Shown here: piece after piece, positions 1 through 9,165 of the stretch
Position numbering within the stretch: the stretch's first letter is position 1
Layout of the letters: each line of letters opens with the position of its first letter
Assembly (NCBI GenBank): GCA_034231615.1
Contig: CM067306.1
Location: 36,748,071-36,812,070 of the forward strand
Length of the DNA stretch: 64,000 nt
Reading direction: 5' to 3'
From: Meghimatium bilineatum
Taxonomy: Eukaryota; Mollusca; Gastropoda; Stylommatophora; Philomycidae
Notes under the pieces: generated by a model
Database searches by the model: none
Seen by the model: the letters and a program-made list of their open reading frames with translations, nothing else
What the model was told of the DNA's origin: nothing
Program-made: the position numbers and the translations under genes

Positions 1-318
1 ACTTCGGTTATGAACTAAAAATATATTTGCTTCTCATCTATTCCTGAGTTAACTCTAAAATAACTGCTAGATGGGTATGAAGTGGTGTCCTCCTGTCTCC
101 AGATGTGGAAAGTGGTAATCTAATACTGTTGTCCTGCTAACATTCTTCCCATACAGTGTTGTATGGCATGAGATTATTGATGTTTGTACCTGTAAGCTAG
201 TATTAATTATGTTTCTATAACCACTTACTTCTAATTATTTTTTATGTATGCGAGTCCCCTTCAGAGTAGAATACTGCAGGTTGCTAGTATACAAAGATTT
301 GGCACTTCATCCAAGTGT
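1..318 (+). other. intron segment, first copy
   Basis: This non-repetitive intron sequence lies between the exon expected just left of the window and the exon at 711. It matches 3115-3432 almost exactly. It contains a pyrimidine-rich stretch ending in ACAG near 157 and a CTGTAAGC near 193 that could mimic a tiny exon. The two FOXRED1-like exons join in phase without it, so I do not call an exon. I see no other feature here. Confidence 0.7.
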
Positions 319-667
319 CACATTGAGTCGAACAATCTTCTAGAACTGTAAAACTCATGACATATTGAGTCAAACAATCTTCTGGAACTTGAATTCTCTG
401 AAAACATTGAGTCGAACAATATTCTTGAAGTTAAAAATTCTGAAAACATTGAGTCGAACAATCTTCTGGAACTTGAAAACTCTGGAACCTTCTGGAACTT
501 GAAAACTCTGGAACCTTCTGGAACTTGAAAACTCTGGACACATTGAGTCGAACAATCTTCTGGAACGTGAATTCTCTGAAAACATTAAGTCGAACAATCT
601 TCTGGAGCTTGAATACTCTGGACACATTGAGTCAAACAATCTTCTATAACTTGAAAACCTGTACACA
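319..667. repeat. 42-bp intronic minisatellite, first copy
   Basis: The segment consists of about seven units of roughly 42 bp starting CATTGAGTCGAACAATCTTC, plus two shortened units of about 26 bp in the middle. Each unit carries TTCTGGAA or a close variant, followed by CTTGAA and CTCTG. An apparent minus-strand reading frame across it simply reflects the 42-bp period, which is a multiple of three. The low-complexity serine/arginine/phenylalanine-rich product has no recognisable family, so I treat it as non-coding. Confidence 0.92.
485..523. promoter_or_regulatory. two heat-shock-element-like trimers in the minisatellite
   Basis: GAACCTTCTGGAA occurs at 485-497 and again at 511-523. Each reads GAA, two bases, TTC, two bases, GAA, which is the three-unit arrangement recognised by heat shock factor trimers. 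Other minisatellite units give two-unit TTCnnGAA forms. The pattern is directly visible; binding is inference, because the motif may be a chance property of the repeat that is copied with it. Confidence 0.35.
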
Positions 668-710
668 TTTATTTTAATTTAATACAAATTTTGTATGCAC
701 ATTTTTTCAG

Positions 711-810
711 ATGAAGGTCCACCTGATATACAATTTAACCACCAAGGTTATCTTATCCTTGCCAGGGAAAATGAAGCAGAACAATTAGTGGTGAACGTAG
801 ATATGCAAAA
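711..810 (+). CDS. FOXRED1: FOXRED1-like exon (copy 1, 100 nt)
   Basis: FOXRED1 is a mitochondrial FAD-dependent oxidoreductase of the D-amino-acid-oxidase fold that acts in complex I assembly. The exon follows a strong acceptor (ATTTTTTCAG, ending at 710) and is followed by the donor GTAAGAG at 811. Entered after one carried-over base it encodes 32 full codons, starting EGPPDIQFNHQGYLILAREN. This resembles the FOXRED1 segment around APPLDLRFNPSGYLLLAS, as I remember the human protein. There is no stop codon in this frame. The exon ends two bases into a codon. Compared with the second copy at 3826, it has A-to-G and A-to-V replacements; the second is a CpG to TpG change. APP, not GPP, is the family form, so this looks like the more derived copy. 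Family identity is from memory, not a search. Confidence 0.72.
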
Positions 811-1038
811 GTAAGAGTTAGAAGTAATTGTGGCTTGGATTATGTTTTGTGTTTGTGATTAATTTGTTTATGATTCAAAACAAACTTCAACTGTGCTTGT
901 TTGTCACTTTGACCTAAAAAGGAAAATGGCAACACTGTGACCTGACATGCATGTTGTAAAAGACAATTAAGGAGAATTCAGGGTAGTATTGACTGTCCCA
1001 TCCCATAGGTCAAAGCATGGCCGACTCCAGTATAGAGA
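811..1038 (+). other. intron segment after exon copy 1
   Basis: This is unique intron sequence, repeated at 3926-4153 in the second duplicate. It starts with the donor GTAAGAG and ends where the 92-bp array begins. I see no other feature. Confidence 0.7.
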
Positions 1039-2612
1039 CATATAAACACATTCTTTTTCTACTTAGATCATATAGTGCAAAATTAAAAAATAAACATTTT
1101 TATAAAATATACTTTGTATGTAAATATGCAACATATTAACACATTATTTTTTTCTACTTAGTTCCTATAGTGCAAAAGTTCAAAAATAAACATTTTAAAA
1201 AAATGTACTTTTTTCTTTTCACGCGATATATAAACACATTCTTGTTCTACTTAGTTTCTATAGTGCAAAAATCAGAAGTAAACATTTTTATAAAATATAC
1301 TTTGTATGTAAATATGTGACATATTAACACATTCTCTTTTCTACTTAGTTCCTATAGTGTAAAATTCAAAAATAAACATTAAAAAAAAATTTACTCTTTT
1401 CGTTTATGCAACATATAAACACATTCTTTTCTACTTAGTTCGTATAGTGCAAAATTCAAAAATATATATTTTAAAAAAAATGTATTTTTTCTTTTTATGC
1501 GACATTCTATTTCTACTTAGTTCCTATAGTGCAAAAATCAGAAGTAAATATTGTAATAAAATTTACCTTGTATATAAATATATTGCATATAAACACATTC
1601 TTTTTGTACTTAGTTCCTATAGTGCAAAATTCAGAAGTAAACATTTTTATAAAATATACTTTGTATGTAAATATGCAACATATTTACACATTATTTTTTT
1701 CTACTTAGTTCCTATAGTGCAAAATTCAAAAATAAACATAAAAAAAAAATTTACCCTTTTCTTTTTATGCGACATATAAATACATTCTTTTTCTGCTTAG
1801 TCCCAATAGTGCAAAATTCAGAAGTAAACATTAAACAAAATTTACTTTTTTCTTTTTATGCGACATAAACACATTCTTCTTCTACTTAGATCCTATTTTT
1901 CAAAATACAAAAAATAAACATTTAAAAAAAAATGTACTTTTTTCTTTTTATACAACATATAAACACATATTTTTTCTACTTAGTTCCTATAGTGCAAAAA
2001 TCAGAAGTAAATATTATTATAAATTTTTCCTTGTATATAAATATATTACATATAAACACATTCTTTTTCTACTTAGTTCCTATAGTGCAAAATTAAAAAA
2101 TAATCATTAAAAAAATTTACTTTTTTTATTTTTATGCGACATAAACACATTCTTTTTTTTACTTAGATAGTGCAAAATTAAAAAATAAACATTTTTATAA
2201 AATTTCCTTTTTTCTTTTTATGCGACATATAAACACATTATTTTTCTATTTAGATCCTATAGTGCAAAATTCAAAAATAAACATTTAAAAAAAATTTTCT
2301 TTTTTATGCGACATATAAACACATTCTATTTCTACTTAGTTCCTATAGTGCAAAAATCAGAAGTAAATATTTTTATAAAATTTAACTTGTATATAAATAT
2401 ATGTCATATAAACACATATTTTTTCTACTTAGTTCCTATAGTGCAAAAATCAGAAGTAAATAATTTTATAAAATTTACCTTGTATATAAATATATGTCAT
2501 ATAAACACATTCTTTTTCTGCTTAGTTCCAATAGTGCAAAATTCAGAAGTAAACATTTTTATAAAATATACTTTGTATGTAAATATGCGCCATATGAACA
2601 CATTCGTATAAA
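1039..2612. repeat. 92-bp tandem array (TTAGTTCCTATAGTGC repeat), first copy
   Basis: About 17 degenerate units average roughly 92 bp. The core reads ACATATAAACACATTC, a T-rich tract, CTACTTAGTTCCTATAGTGC, then A-rich AAAATAAACATT and a second T-rich tract. Units differ by short indels and by replacement of the second half (TTGTATATAAATAT versus TTTTTCTTTTTATGCGAC). Plus-strand reading frames of about 100 codons at 1447 and 2306 are periodic translations of the array, not genes. Each unit has the shape of a 3' splice site: TAAAC, then a pyrimidine tract, then CTTAG. Confidence 0.93.
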
Positions 2613-2896
2613 CATTAAAAATTTTTTTCTTTTCTTAAAAATCTGACAACATAAAAATAAATGGAGCAGCCATATGGCGGATAACAAGGTTGACGACAAG
2701 AAATGTCGTTATCATTAAAAATTATTAATCATTCATTCATTTTCCTTTTGTTGAATTAACAGCATGAAGGATATATAACATGGTACAGCAGATCAAAATT
2801 GAAGCACAACAGCAAATGCTGAAGTGCCGATGGAAAAATGATTTCTAATTTTGTCAGAAAATTTGATTATAAAAAACTGTTATTTTTTACTTCCAG
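2613..2896 (+). other. intron segment before the FOXRED1-like exon
   Basis: This non-repetitive intron separates the 92-bp array from the exon at 2897 and ends in the acceptor TTTTTTACTTCCAG. It contains a bulged inverted repeat, GATAAC near 2680 with ACGACA at 2693-2698, facing TGTCGTTATC at 2704-2713. That could be a small hairpin or a remnant of a short mobile element. No exon or RNA gene is apparent. Confidence 0.6.
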
Positions 2897-3026
2897 TACA
2901 CAAGAGCTTCAAGTCTACTTTCATGGGAAGGTGTGCAACACCAGTTCTCTGTCCCAGAAAATGTCAAGTTATCTCTGTGTACCTCTGAGTTCATGCGTGA
3001 CATCAAATGTCATCTGAGTGTTAAAC
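2897..3026 (+). CDS. FOXRED1: FOXRED1-like exon upstream of the 100-nt exon (130 nt)
   Basis: The exon follows the acceptor TTTTTTACTTCCAG and ends before the donor GTGAGT at 3027. Frame 0 gives 43 codons without a stop, beginning YTRASSLLSWEGVQHQFSVP, followed by ENVKLSL and EFMRDIKCHLSVK. As I remember human FOXRED1, this matches the stretch YTQAST, LSVGGIRQQFSLPENIQLSL, then FLRNINEYLAVV. It leaves one base, which joins the next exon to make H and continue straight into the E(A/G)PPDIQF segment with no gap in the alignment. The GGxR-type signature of this oxidoreductase family reads EGVQ here, so the usual arginine is missing. That suggests relaxed constraint or decay. The earlier FAD-binding exon and all later exons are outside the window. 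Confidence 0.72.
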
Positions 3027-3048
3027 GTGAGTTTTACTGTGACTTCAG

Positions 3049-3099
3049 TCTCTGTGTGCCTCTGAGTTCATGCGTGACATCAAATATCACCTGTTAAAC
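3049..3099 (+). pseudogene. damaged tandem copy of the exon tail and donor site
   Basis: The last 55 or so bases of the 130-nt exon plus its donor (from TCTCTGTGTACC at 2972 to about 3043) are repeated directly downstream, starting with TCTCTGTGTGCC at 3049. The offset is 77 bp, shrinking to 73 bp because the second copy lost GAGT near its end. It keeps an intact donor, GTGAGT at 3100. Reading the exon through to this second donor meets an in-frame TAA and would also shift frame, so only the first donor gives a usable transcript. Confidence 0.85.
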
Positions 3100-3114
3100 G
3101 TGAGTTTTACTGTG

Positions 3115-3432
3115 ACTTTGGTTATGAACTAAAAATATATTTGCTTCTCATCTATTCCTGAGTTAACTCTAAAGTAACTGCTAGATGGGTATGAAGTGGT
3201 GTCCTCCTGTCTCCAGATGTGGAAAGTGGTAATCTAATACTGTCGTCCTGCTAACATTCTTCTCATACAGTGTTGTATGGCATGAGATTATTGATATTTG
3301 TACCTGTAAGCTAGTATTAATTATGTTTCTATAACCACTTACTTCTAATTATTTTTTATGTATGCGAGTCCCCTTCAGAGTAGAATACTGCAGGTTGCTA
3401 GTATACAAAGATTTGGCACTGCATCCAAGTGT
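3115..3432 (+). other. intron segment, second copy
   Basis: This is the second copy of the intron segment at 1-318, nearly identical. Nothing further is visible in it. Confidence 0.7.
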
Positions 3433-3781
3433 CACATTGAGTCGAACAATCTTCTAGAACTGTAAAACTCATGACTTATTGAGTCAAACAATCTTCTGGA
3501 ACTTGAATTCTCTGAAAACATTGAGTCGAACAATATTCTTGAAGTTAAAAATTCTGAAAACATTGAGTCGAACAATCTTCTGGAACTTGAAAACTCTGGA
3601 ACCTTCTGGAACTTGAAAACTCTGGAACCTTCTGGAACTTGAAAACTCTGGACACATTGAGTCGAACAATCTTCTGGAACTTGAATTCTCTGAAAACATT
3701 AAGTCAAACAATCTTCTGGAGCTTGAATACTCTGGACACATTGAGTCAAACAATCTTCTATAACTTGAAAACTCTGTACAC
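3433..3781. repeat. 42-bp intronic minisatellite, second copy
   Basis: Unit order and number match the first copy at 319-667, including the two shortened central units, so the minisatellite was already in this state when the 3.1-kb block duplicated. The minus-strand reading frame over it (3484-3783) is again a periodic artefact. Confidence 0.92.
3599..3637. promoter_or_regulatory. two heat-shock-element-like trimers, second copy
   Basis: GAACCTTCTGGAA is present at 3599-3611 and 3625-3637, identical to the pair in the first copy. Function is unproven. Confidence 0.35.
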
Positions 3782-3825
3782 ATTTATTTTAATTTAATAC
3801 AAATTTTGTATGCACATTTTTTCAG

Positions 3826-3925
3826 ATGAAGCTCCACCTGATATACAATTTAACCACCAAGGTTATCTTATCCTTGCCAGGGAAAATGAAGCAGAACAAT
3901 TAGCGGTGAACGTAGATATGCAAAA
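3826..3925 (+). CDS. FOXRED1: FOXRED1-like exon (copy 2, 100 nt)
   Basis: This is the duplicate of the exon at 711-810, with the same acceptor (ATTTTTTCAG, ending at 3825) and the same donor (GTAAGAG at 3926). It continues the reading frame of the 130-nt exon at 2897 through a shared H codon and encodes EAPPDIQFNHQGYLILAREN, then EAEQLAVNVDMQ, with no stop. EAPP and LAVN look closer to the remembered FOXRED1 sequence than copy 1 does. It ends two bases into a codon. No exon that could follow it appears in the next 60 kb on this strand, so the following intron either spans the satellite or the gene is broken here. Confidence 0.74.
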
Positions 3926-4153
3926 GTAAGAGTTAGAAGTAATTGTGGCTTGGATTATGTTTTGTGTTTGTGATTAATTTGTTTATGATTCAAAACAAAC
4001 TTCAACTTTGCTTGTTTGTCACTTTGACCAAAAAAGGAAAATGGCAACACTGTGACTTGACATGCATGTTGTAAAAGACAATTAAGGAGAATTCAGGGTA
4101 GTATTGACTGTCCCATCCCATAGGTCAAAGCATGGCCGACTCCAGTATAGAGA
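3926..4153 (+). other. intron segment after exon copy 2
   Basis: This matches 811-1038 closely and ends at the start of the second 92-bp array. No further feature is seen. Confidence 0.7.
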
Positions 4154-4156
4154 CAT

Positions 4157-4955
4157 ATAAACACATTCTTTTTCTACTTAGTTCCTATAGTGCAAAATTA
4201 AAAAATAAACATTAAAAAATATTTCCTTCTTTCTTTTTGTGGGACATAAACACATTCTTTTTCTACTTAGATCATATAGTGCAAAATTAAAAAATAAACA
4301 TTTTTATAAAATATACTTTGTATGTAAATATGCAACATATTAACACATTATATTTTTCTACTTAGTTCCTATAGTGCAAAAGTTCAAAAATAAACATTTT
4401 TTAAAAATGTACTTTTTTTCTTTTCACGCGATATATAAACACATTCTTTTTCTACTTAGTTTCTATAGTGCAAAAATCAGAATTAAACATTTTTATAAAA
4501 TATACGTTGTATGTAAATATGTGACATATTAACACATTCTCTTTTCTACTTAGTTCCTATAGTGTAAAATTCAAAAATAAACATTAAAAAAATGTATTTT
4601 TTTCTTTTTATGCGACATATAAACACATTATTTTTCTACTTAATTCCTATAGTGCAAAAATCAGAAGTAAACATTGTTATAAAATTTACCTTGTATATAA
4701 ATATATGACATATTAACACATTCTCTTTTCTACTTAGTTCCTGTAGTGTAAATTTCAAAAATTTACTTTGTATATAAATATATGACTTATAAACACATTC
4801 TTTTTCTACTTAGTTCCAATAGTGCAAAATTCAAAAATAAACATTTAAAAAATATTTCCTTTTTTTATGCGACATATAAACACATTCTATTTCTACTTAG
4901 TTCCTATAGTGCAAAAATTAGAAGTAAATATTTTTATAAAATTTATCTTGCATAT
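4157..4955. repeat. 92-bp tandem array, second copy, shortened
   Basis: About nine units of the same TTAGTTCCTATAGTGC repeat as at 1039-2612 lie here. The first unit is extra relative to the other copy. The array stops near 4955, where a TATAAATTTATGA stretch shared by both repeat families leads into the 70-bp satellite. The reading frame at 4782-5012 crosses this junction and is not a gene. Confidence 0.92.
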
Positions 4956-4956
4956 A

Positions 4957-7192
4957 AATTTATGAGATGTGTTGAAAAGTTTGAACAAGAATATAAAAAA
5001 AAATATTTCTAATGATAAACTATATACATTTATGAAATGTATTGAAAAGTTTGAAAAAGAAAATGAAAAGATATATTTCTAGTGATAATCTACTGGTAGA
5101 TACATTTATGAGATGTGTTGAAAAGTTTGAAAAACAAAATCCAAAAACTATATTTATAATAATAAACTTCTGGTAGATACATTTATGAAATGTGTTGAAA
5201 AGTTTCAAAATCAAAGAAATATTTTTCTAATGATAAATTAGATACATTTATGAGATGTGTTGAAAAGTTTGAAAATTAAAAAAATATATTTCTAATGATA
5301 AACTAGATACATTTATGAAATGTGTTGAAAAGTTTGAAAAAGAAAATGAAAAGATATATTTCTAGTGATAATCTACCGGTAGATACACTTATGAAATGTG
5401 TTGAAAAGTTTGAAAATCAAAGAAATATATTTCTAGTGATAAATTAGATACATTTATGAAATATGTTGACAGGTTTGAAAAAGAAAATAAAAAAATTAAT
5501 TTCTAGTGATAAACTATATACATTTAAGAAATGTGTTGAAAAGTTTGAAAAAGAAAATAAAAAAATATATTTCTAGTGATAAACATGAAATATGTCGAAA
5601 AGTTTGAAAATGAAAAAAATATATTTCTAGTAATAAACTAGATACATTTATGAAATGTGTTGAAAAGTTTGAACAAGAAAATGAAAAGATATATTTCTAG
5701 TGATAATCTACCGGTAGATACATTTATGAGATGTGTTGAAAAGATTGAAAAAGAAAATAAAAAAATATATTTCTAATGATAAACTACTGGTAGATACATT
5801 TATGAGCTGTGTTGAAAAGTTTGGAAAAGAAAATAAAAAAATATATTACTAGTGATAATCTACTGGTACATACATTTATGAAATATGTTGAAAGGTTTGA
5901 ACAAGAAAATGAAAAGATATATTTCTAGTGATAATCTACCGGTACATACATTTATGAGATGTGTTGAAAAGATTGAAAAAGAATATAAAAAAATATATTT
6001 CTAATGATAAACTACTGGTAGATACATTTATGAGATGTGTTGAAAAGTTTGAAAAAGAAAATTAAAAAATATATTTCTAATGATAAACTACCGGTAGATA
6101 CATTTATGAGATGTGTTGAAAGGTTTGAACAAGAAAATGAAAAGATATATTTCTAGTGATAATCTACCGGTACATACATTTATGAGATGTGTTGAAAAGA
6201 TTGAAAAAGAATATAAAAAAATATATTTCTAATGATAAACTACTGGTAGATACATTTATGAGATGTGTTGAAAAGTTTGAAAAAGAAAATTAAAAAATAT
6301 ATTTCTAATGATAAACTACCAGTAGATACATTTATGAGATGTGTTGAAAAGTTTGAAAAAGAAAAAGAAAAAAATATATTTCTACCGATAAACTAGATAC
6401 ATTGCTGAAATGTGTTGAAAAGTCTCAAAATCAAAGAAATATTTTTCTAATGATAAATTATATACATTTATGAAATGTGTTGAAATGTTTGAAAAAGAAA
6501 ATCAAAAAATAAATTTCTATTGATCAACTATATACATTTATGAAATGTGTTGAAAAGTTTGAAAAAGAAAATGAAAAGATATATTTCTAGTGATAATCTA
6601 CCGGTAGATACATTTATGAAATATGTTGAAAAGTTTGAACAAGAAAATGAAAAGATATATTTCTAGTGATAATCTACCGGTAGATACATTTATGAGATGT
6701 GTTGACAAGATTGAAACAGAAAATAGAAAAATATATTTCTAATGATAAACTACTGGTAGATACATTTATGAGATGTGTTGAAAAGTTTGGAAAAGAAAAT
6801 AAAAAAATATATTACTAGTGATAATCTACTGGTAGATACATTTATGAAATATGTTGAAAGGTTTGAACAAGAAAATGAAAAGATATATTTCTAGTGATAA
6901 TCTACCGGTAGATACATTTATGAGATGTGTTGAAAAGATTGAAAAAGAATATAAAAAAATATATTTCTAATGATAAACTACCGGTAGATACATTTATGAG
7001 ATGTGTTGAAAAGTTTGAAAAAGAAAAATAAAAAAATATATTTCTACCGATAAACTAAATACATTGCTGAAATGTGTTGAAAAGTCTCAAAATCAAAGAA
7101 ATATTTTTCTAATGATAAATTATATACATTTATGAAATGTGTTGAAATGTTTGAAAAAGAAAATCAAAAAATAAATTTCTATTGATCAACTA
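4957..7192. repeat. 70/76-bp satellite, block 1
   Basis: The basic monomer is 69-70 bp: GATACATTTATGAAATGTGT, then TGAAAAGTTTGAA, an A-rich tract of about 20 bases, TATATTTCTAGTGATAAACTA. A second class of about 76 bp has CCGGTA, CTGGTA or CCAGTA inserted between CTA and GATAC. Both classes are interspersed here. Monomer variants include GAAATATGT for GAAATGTGT and a shortened form in which TAGATACATTT is missing after GATAAAC. The block ends in a TTGATCAAC-containing monomer with TA at 7191-7192, the insertion site of the transposon. Confidence 0.97.
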
Positions 7193-7216
7193 CCGTCAAA
7201 TTCTGAATATAAACCC
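7193..7216 (+). repeat. left terminal inverted repeat, transposon copy 1
   Basis: CCGTCAAATTC followed by TGAATATAAACCC pairs imperfectly with the right end. The fifth base is C here but T in every other copy, where the first 11 bases match the right end perfectly. Confidence 0.85.
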
Positions 7217-7720
7217 ATCCGATTGTAGGCCGATAACCTAACTATCCCTTCCCAAAAGTGGAGAAAGTCGAAAGTCCGACTATAGACCGACATCCCCAAC
7301 TTAACAAAGCCGGCAATAATGAACTTCATCATCATAAGAAAGAACGGACATGCTAAATGGAAATTAACACAAACTTTTGCAACTCTAAGAAAATAGCATT
7401 CCTTTCATTTGCTTCACTCATGTAACTTGAATGAATCAAGGAATGAAACCCCGGTGGCTACTGTATTCTGGATCAATATATCCGAAAATAATGAATACCC
7501 GGTAGGCTGACTTCCCTATCCATGACTATAGACGGTTTATGAGGTGGCGAGACTTTGGGGAACAAAGTTTTTCCTGAATGAATTGTCTGTGTTGGGTGTC
7601 TGGACGTTATGACGCGGAACAGCGCTAGTGAATAGTAATTACTATGTAACTATTATGTCACTGGCTTCTGACAGTGACGTTTAAGTGGGAAATGATGAAC
7701 GGCAAGACAGCAAGATCACG

Positions 7721-8250
7721 TTTGTTTTTATAAGATACAGAAGAGTTTGAAGTTCCTGGTTATGTTTACCATGTGGGGAGAATACGGTAATAAAATAAAC
7801 ATAACAGAGGATTGTGAAATTTATCTCTTCTTCCATTAAATGTACAGTGGTTGGGGGAGGGAATCAATTACGGTGCAATTTTACTACAAAATGCCTATGA
7901 TGTGTTGTGATTTGGAACCTGTTTCAAATCTTCTATAAAGAAAGATTACATTTTAGTCACTTATCTGAATGGCATCACATAATGTGAGGGAAACGTGGAT
8001 TGGTTGAGCCGATTGAAATGGGTAGGGCCAGTAGTCCATCTTCAGCCTCAGTGGGCTGGACTAATTAACAGAATATACAGAGTACCAGTATGTAACTACC
8101 GGTATTTGCCACCAAGTTCTCACAAAAATATTGCAGACAGTCATTCCCCAGCTTTGTTTTTAAAAGATACAGAATCAACAGTTTGAACTTAACAACGAGT
8201 TTGAACTTTGTGTGACCTGTATGTTTACCTTATACAGTAATATAAACATG
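7721..8250 (+). repeat. diverged internal direct repeat of the transposon
   Basis: A stretch of about 80-100 bp starting TTTGTTTTTATAAGATACAG at 7721 recurs, diverged and with insertions, from 8153 (TTTGTTTTTAAAAGATACAG). Later shared blocks are AGTTTGAA, ATGTTTACC and TAAT(A)AAACAT. The spacing is about 432 bp. It may reflect an old internal duplication or a recombination between related elements. Confidence 0.6.
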
Positions 8251-9165
8251 AGGCACAGCTCAGACGAGTTTCACTATTTATTTCTCTCCGCCATCCCCCC
8301 AACACTGCCTAAGTAGCAAAGTTTTGGATGTCAGTTACATGTTTGTGCAAGACAGTGTTTGTGCAAGACTGTTGATTGTAGAAAAAGACCGCTGTACAGA
8401 ATTAATTAGGACTTCATTCTTTATGTTTCTGATTATTGTCTTGGTCCCTATTTATATACTTGGAGTCGCATGTTAAAAATTGGCAAGGCCGACCAGCACT
8501 TGCACGGAAATACTCAAAATCTGCCTTTGATGTGTTTTTACATTTTCTGTACACAGGTCTTATAGCCTAGTAGACGGTCAGTAACTGTTGTAACATTTGC
8601 TTTACCCAAAATGAAAGTGTGTGACAGTGTTTAGACTACTGGTAGTCGGTGTTTCCCTACAAAAACAAGACTGGGCCTTGATGATAAACATGTGTTACTG
8701 GTAGATCAGCTTAGGCTACCATATTTCGTTTTTTCACAGACCATTACCGTATTTTGGTCAATATATAAAAAACGGTAATACCCATTGCTAAAAATAGCAT
8801 TTCCGGGGAAATTAAGCTCAGTAAAAATGGCGGGCATGGCATGTCGGAAATAACGATATAGACCTAGTAAGTGAGTTTTATCAAGAAATATCGGAGGTTT
8901 CGAAGGAAATATTGTATGATATATAGAAATTAATGTAATTAGAGGCTTAGCAGTATGGTAGTACGCTCTAGATTGTTGGAGAGCCCTACTCATTTTATCC
9001 TGGCTTAATATATCGGGACATATGAGTTGTCACTGGCATTTTTTTTTAAAGTGTTTTTCTCCTTTTTTACTGTGATTTGGACGTAATTTTTTTTTAAAAT
9101 TTGATGTTACTCGATTATAAGACGAAGAGTATGAAGTCATCTCTGTTTATTGTCCAAAAATTCTC

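Larger units (their letters stand above)
1..4156. repeat. 3.1-kb tandem segmental duplication within a FOXRED1-like gene
   Basis: Bases 1 to about 1041 reappear at 3115 to about 4156 with only scattered substitutions. The offset is 3,114 bp at first and 3,115 bp after a one-base indel. The repeated block contains an intron segment, a 42-bp minisatellite, one exon and the start of the next intron. The first copy is cut by the left window edge, so its upstream exon lies outside. The two copies differ in the length of the following 92-bp array: about 17 units in the first, about 9 in the second. In the second copy that array then runs into the large satellite. High identity in intron sequence points to a recent duplication; an assembly artefact is possible but the two copies do carry distinct substitutions. 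Confidence 0.95.

Noticed and set aside
158..197. Possible 38-bp mini-exon between ATACAG and GTAAGC
   Set aside because: The 130-nt and 100-nt exons join in phase and align to FOXRED1 without a gap, so an extra exon here would disrupt the protein.
370..666. Minus-strand reading frame of 98 codons over the intronic minisatellite (and its copy at 3484-3783)
   Set aside because: The 42-bp repeat period is a multiple of three, which keeps one frame open by itself; the product is low-complexity and lies inside an intron of the opposite strand.
1447..2611. Plus-strand reading frames of about 100 codons in the 92-bp array
   Set aside because: They are periodic, hydrophobic low-complexity translations of T-rich repeats, with no family match and no splice or start context of their own.
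3027..3048. 22-bp intron between the first donor GTGAGT and the TTCAG before the duplicated exon tail
   Set aside because: It is far too short for normal splicing, and joining there would not keep the FOXRED1-like frame.
7995..8993. 63-codon plus-strand and 95-codon minus-strand frames within the transposon, conserved in both full copies
   Set aside because: The two copies are nearly identical overall, so open frames persist without selection. One starts at GTG, and neither shows a DDE/D catalytic triad or a DNA-binding domain; both are far too short for a transposase.
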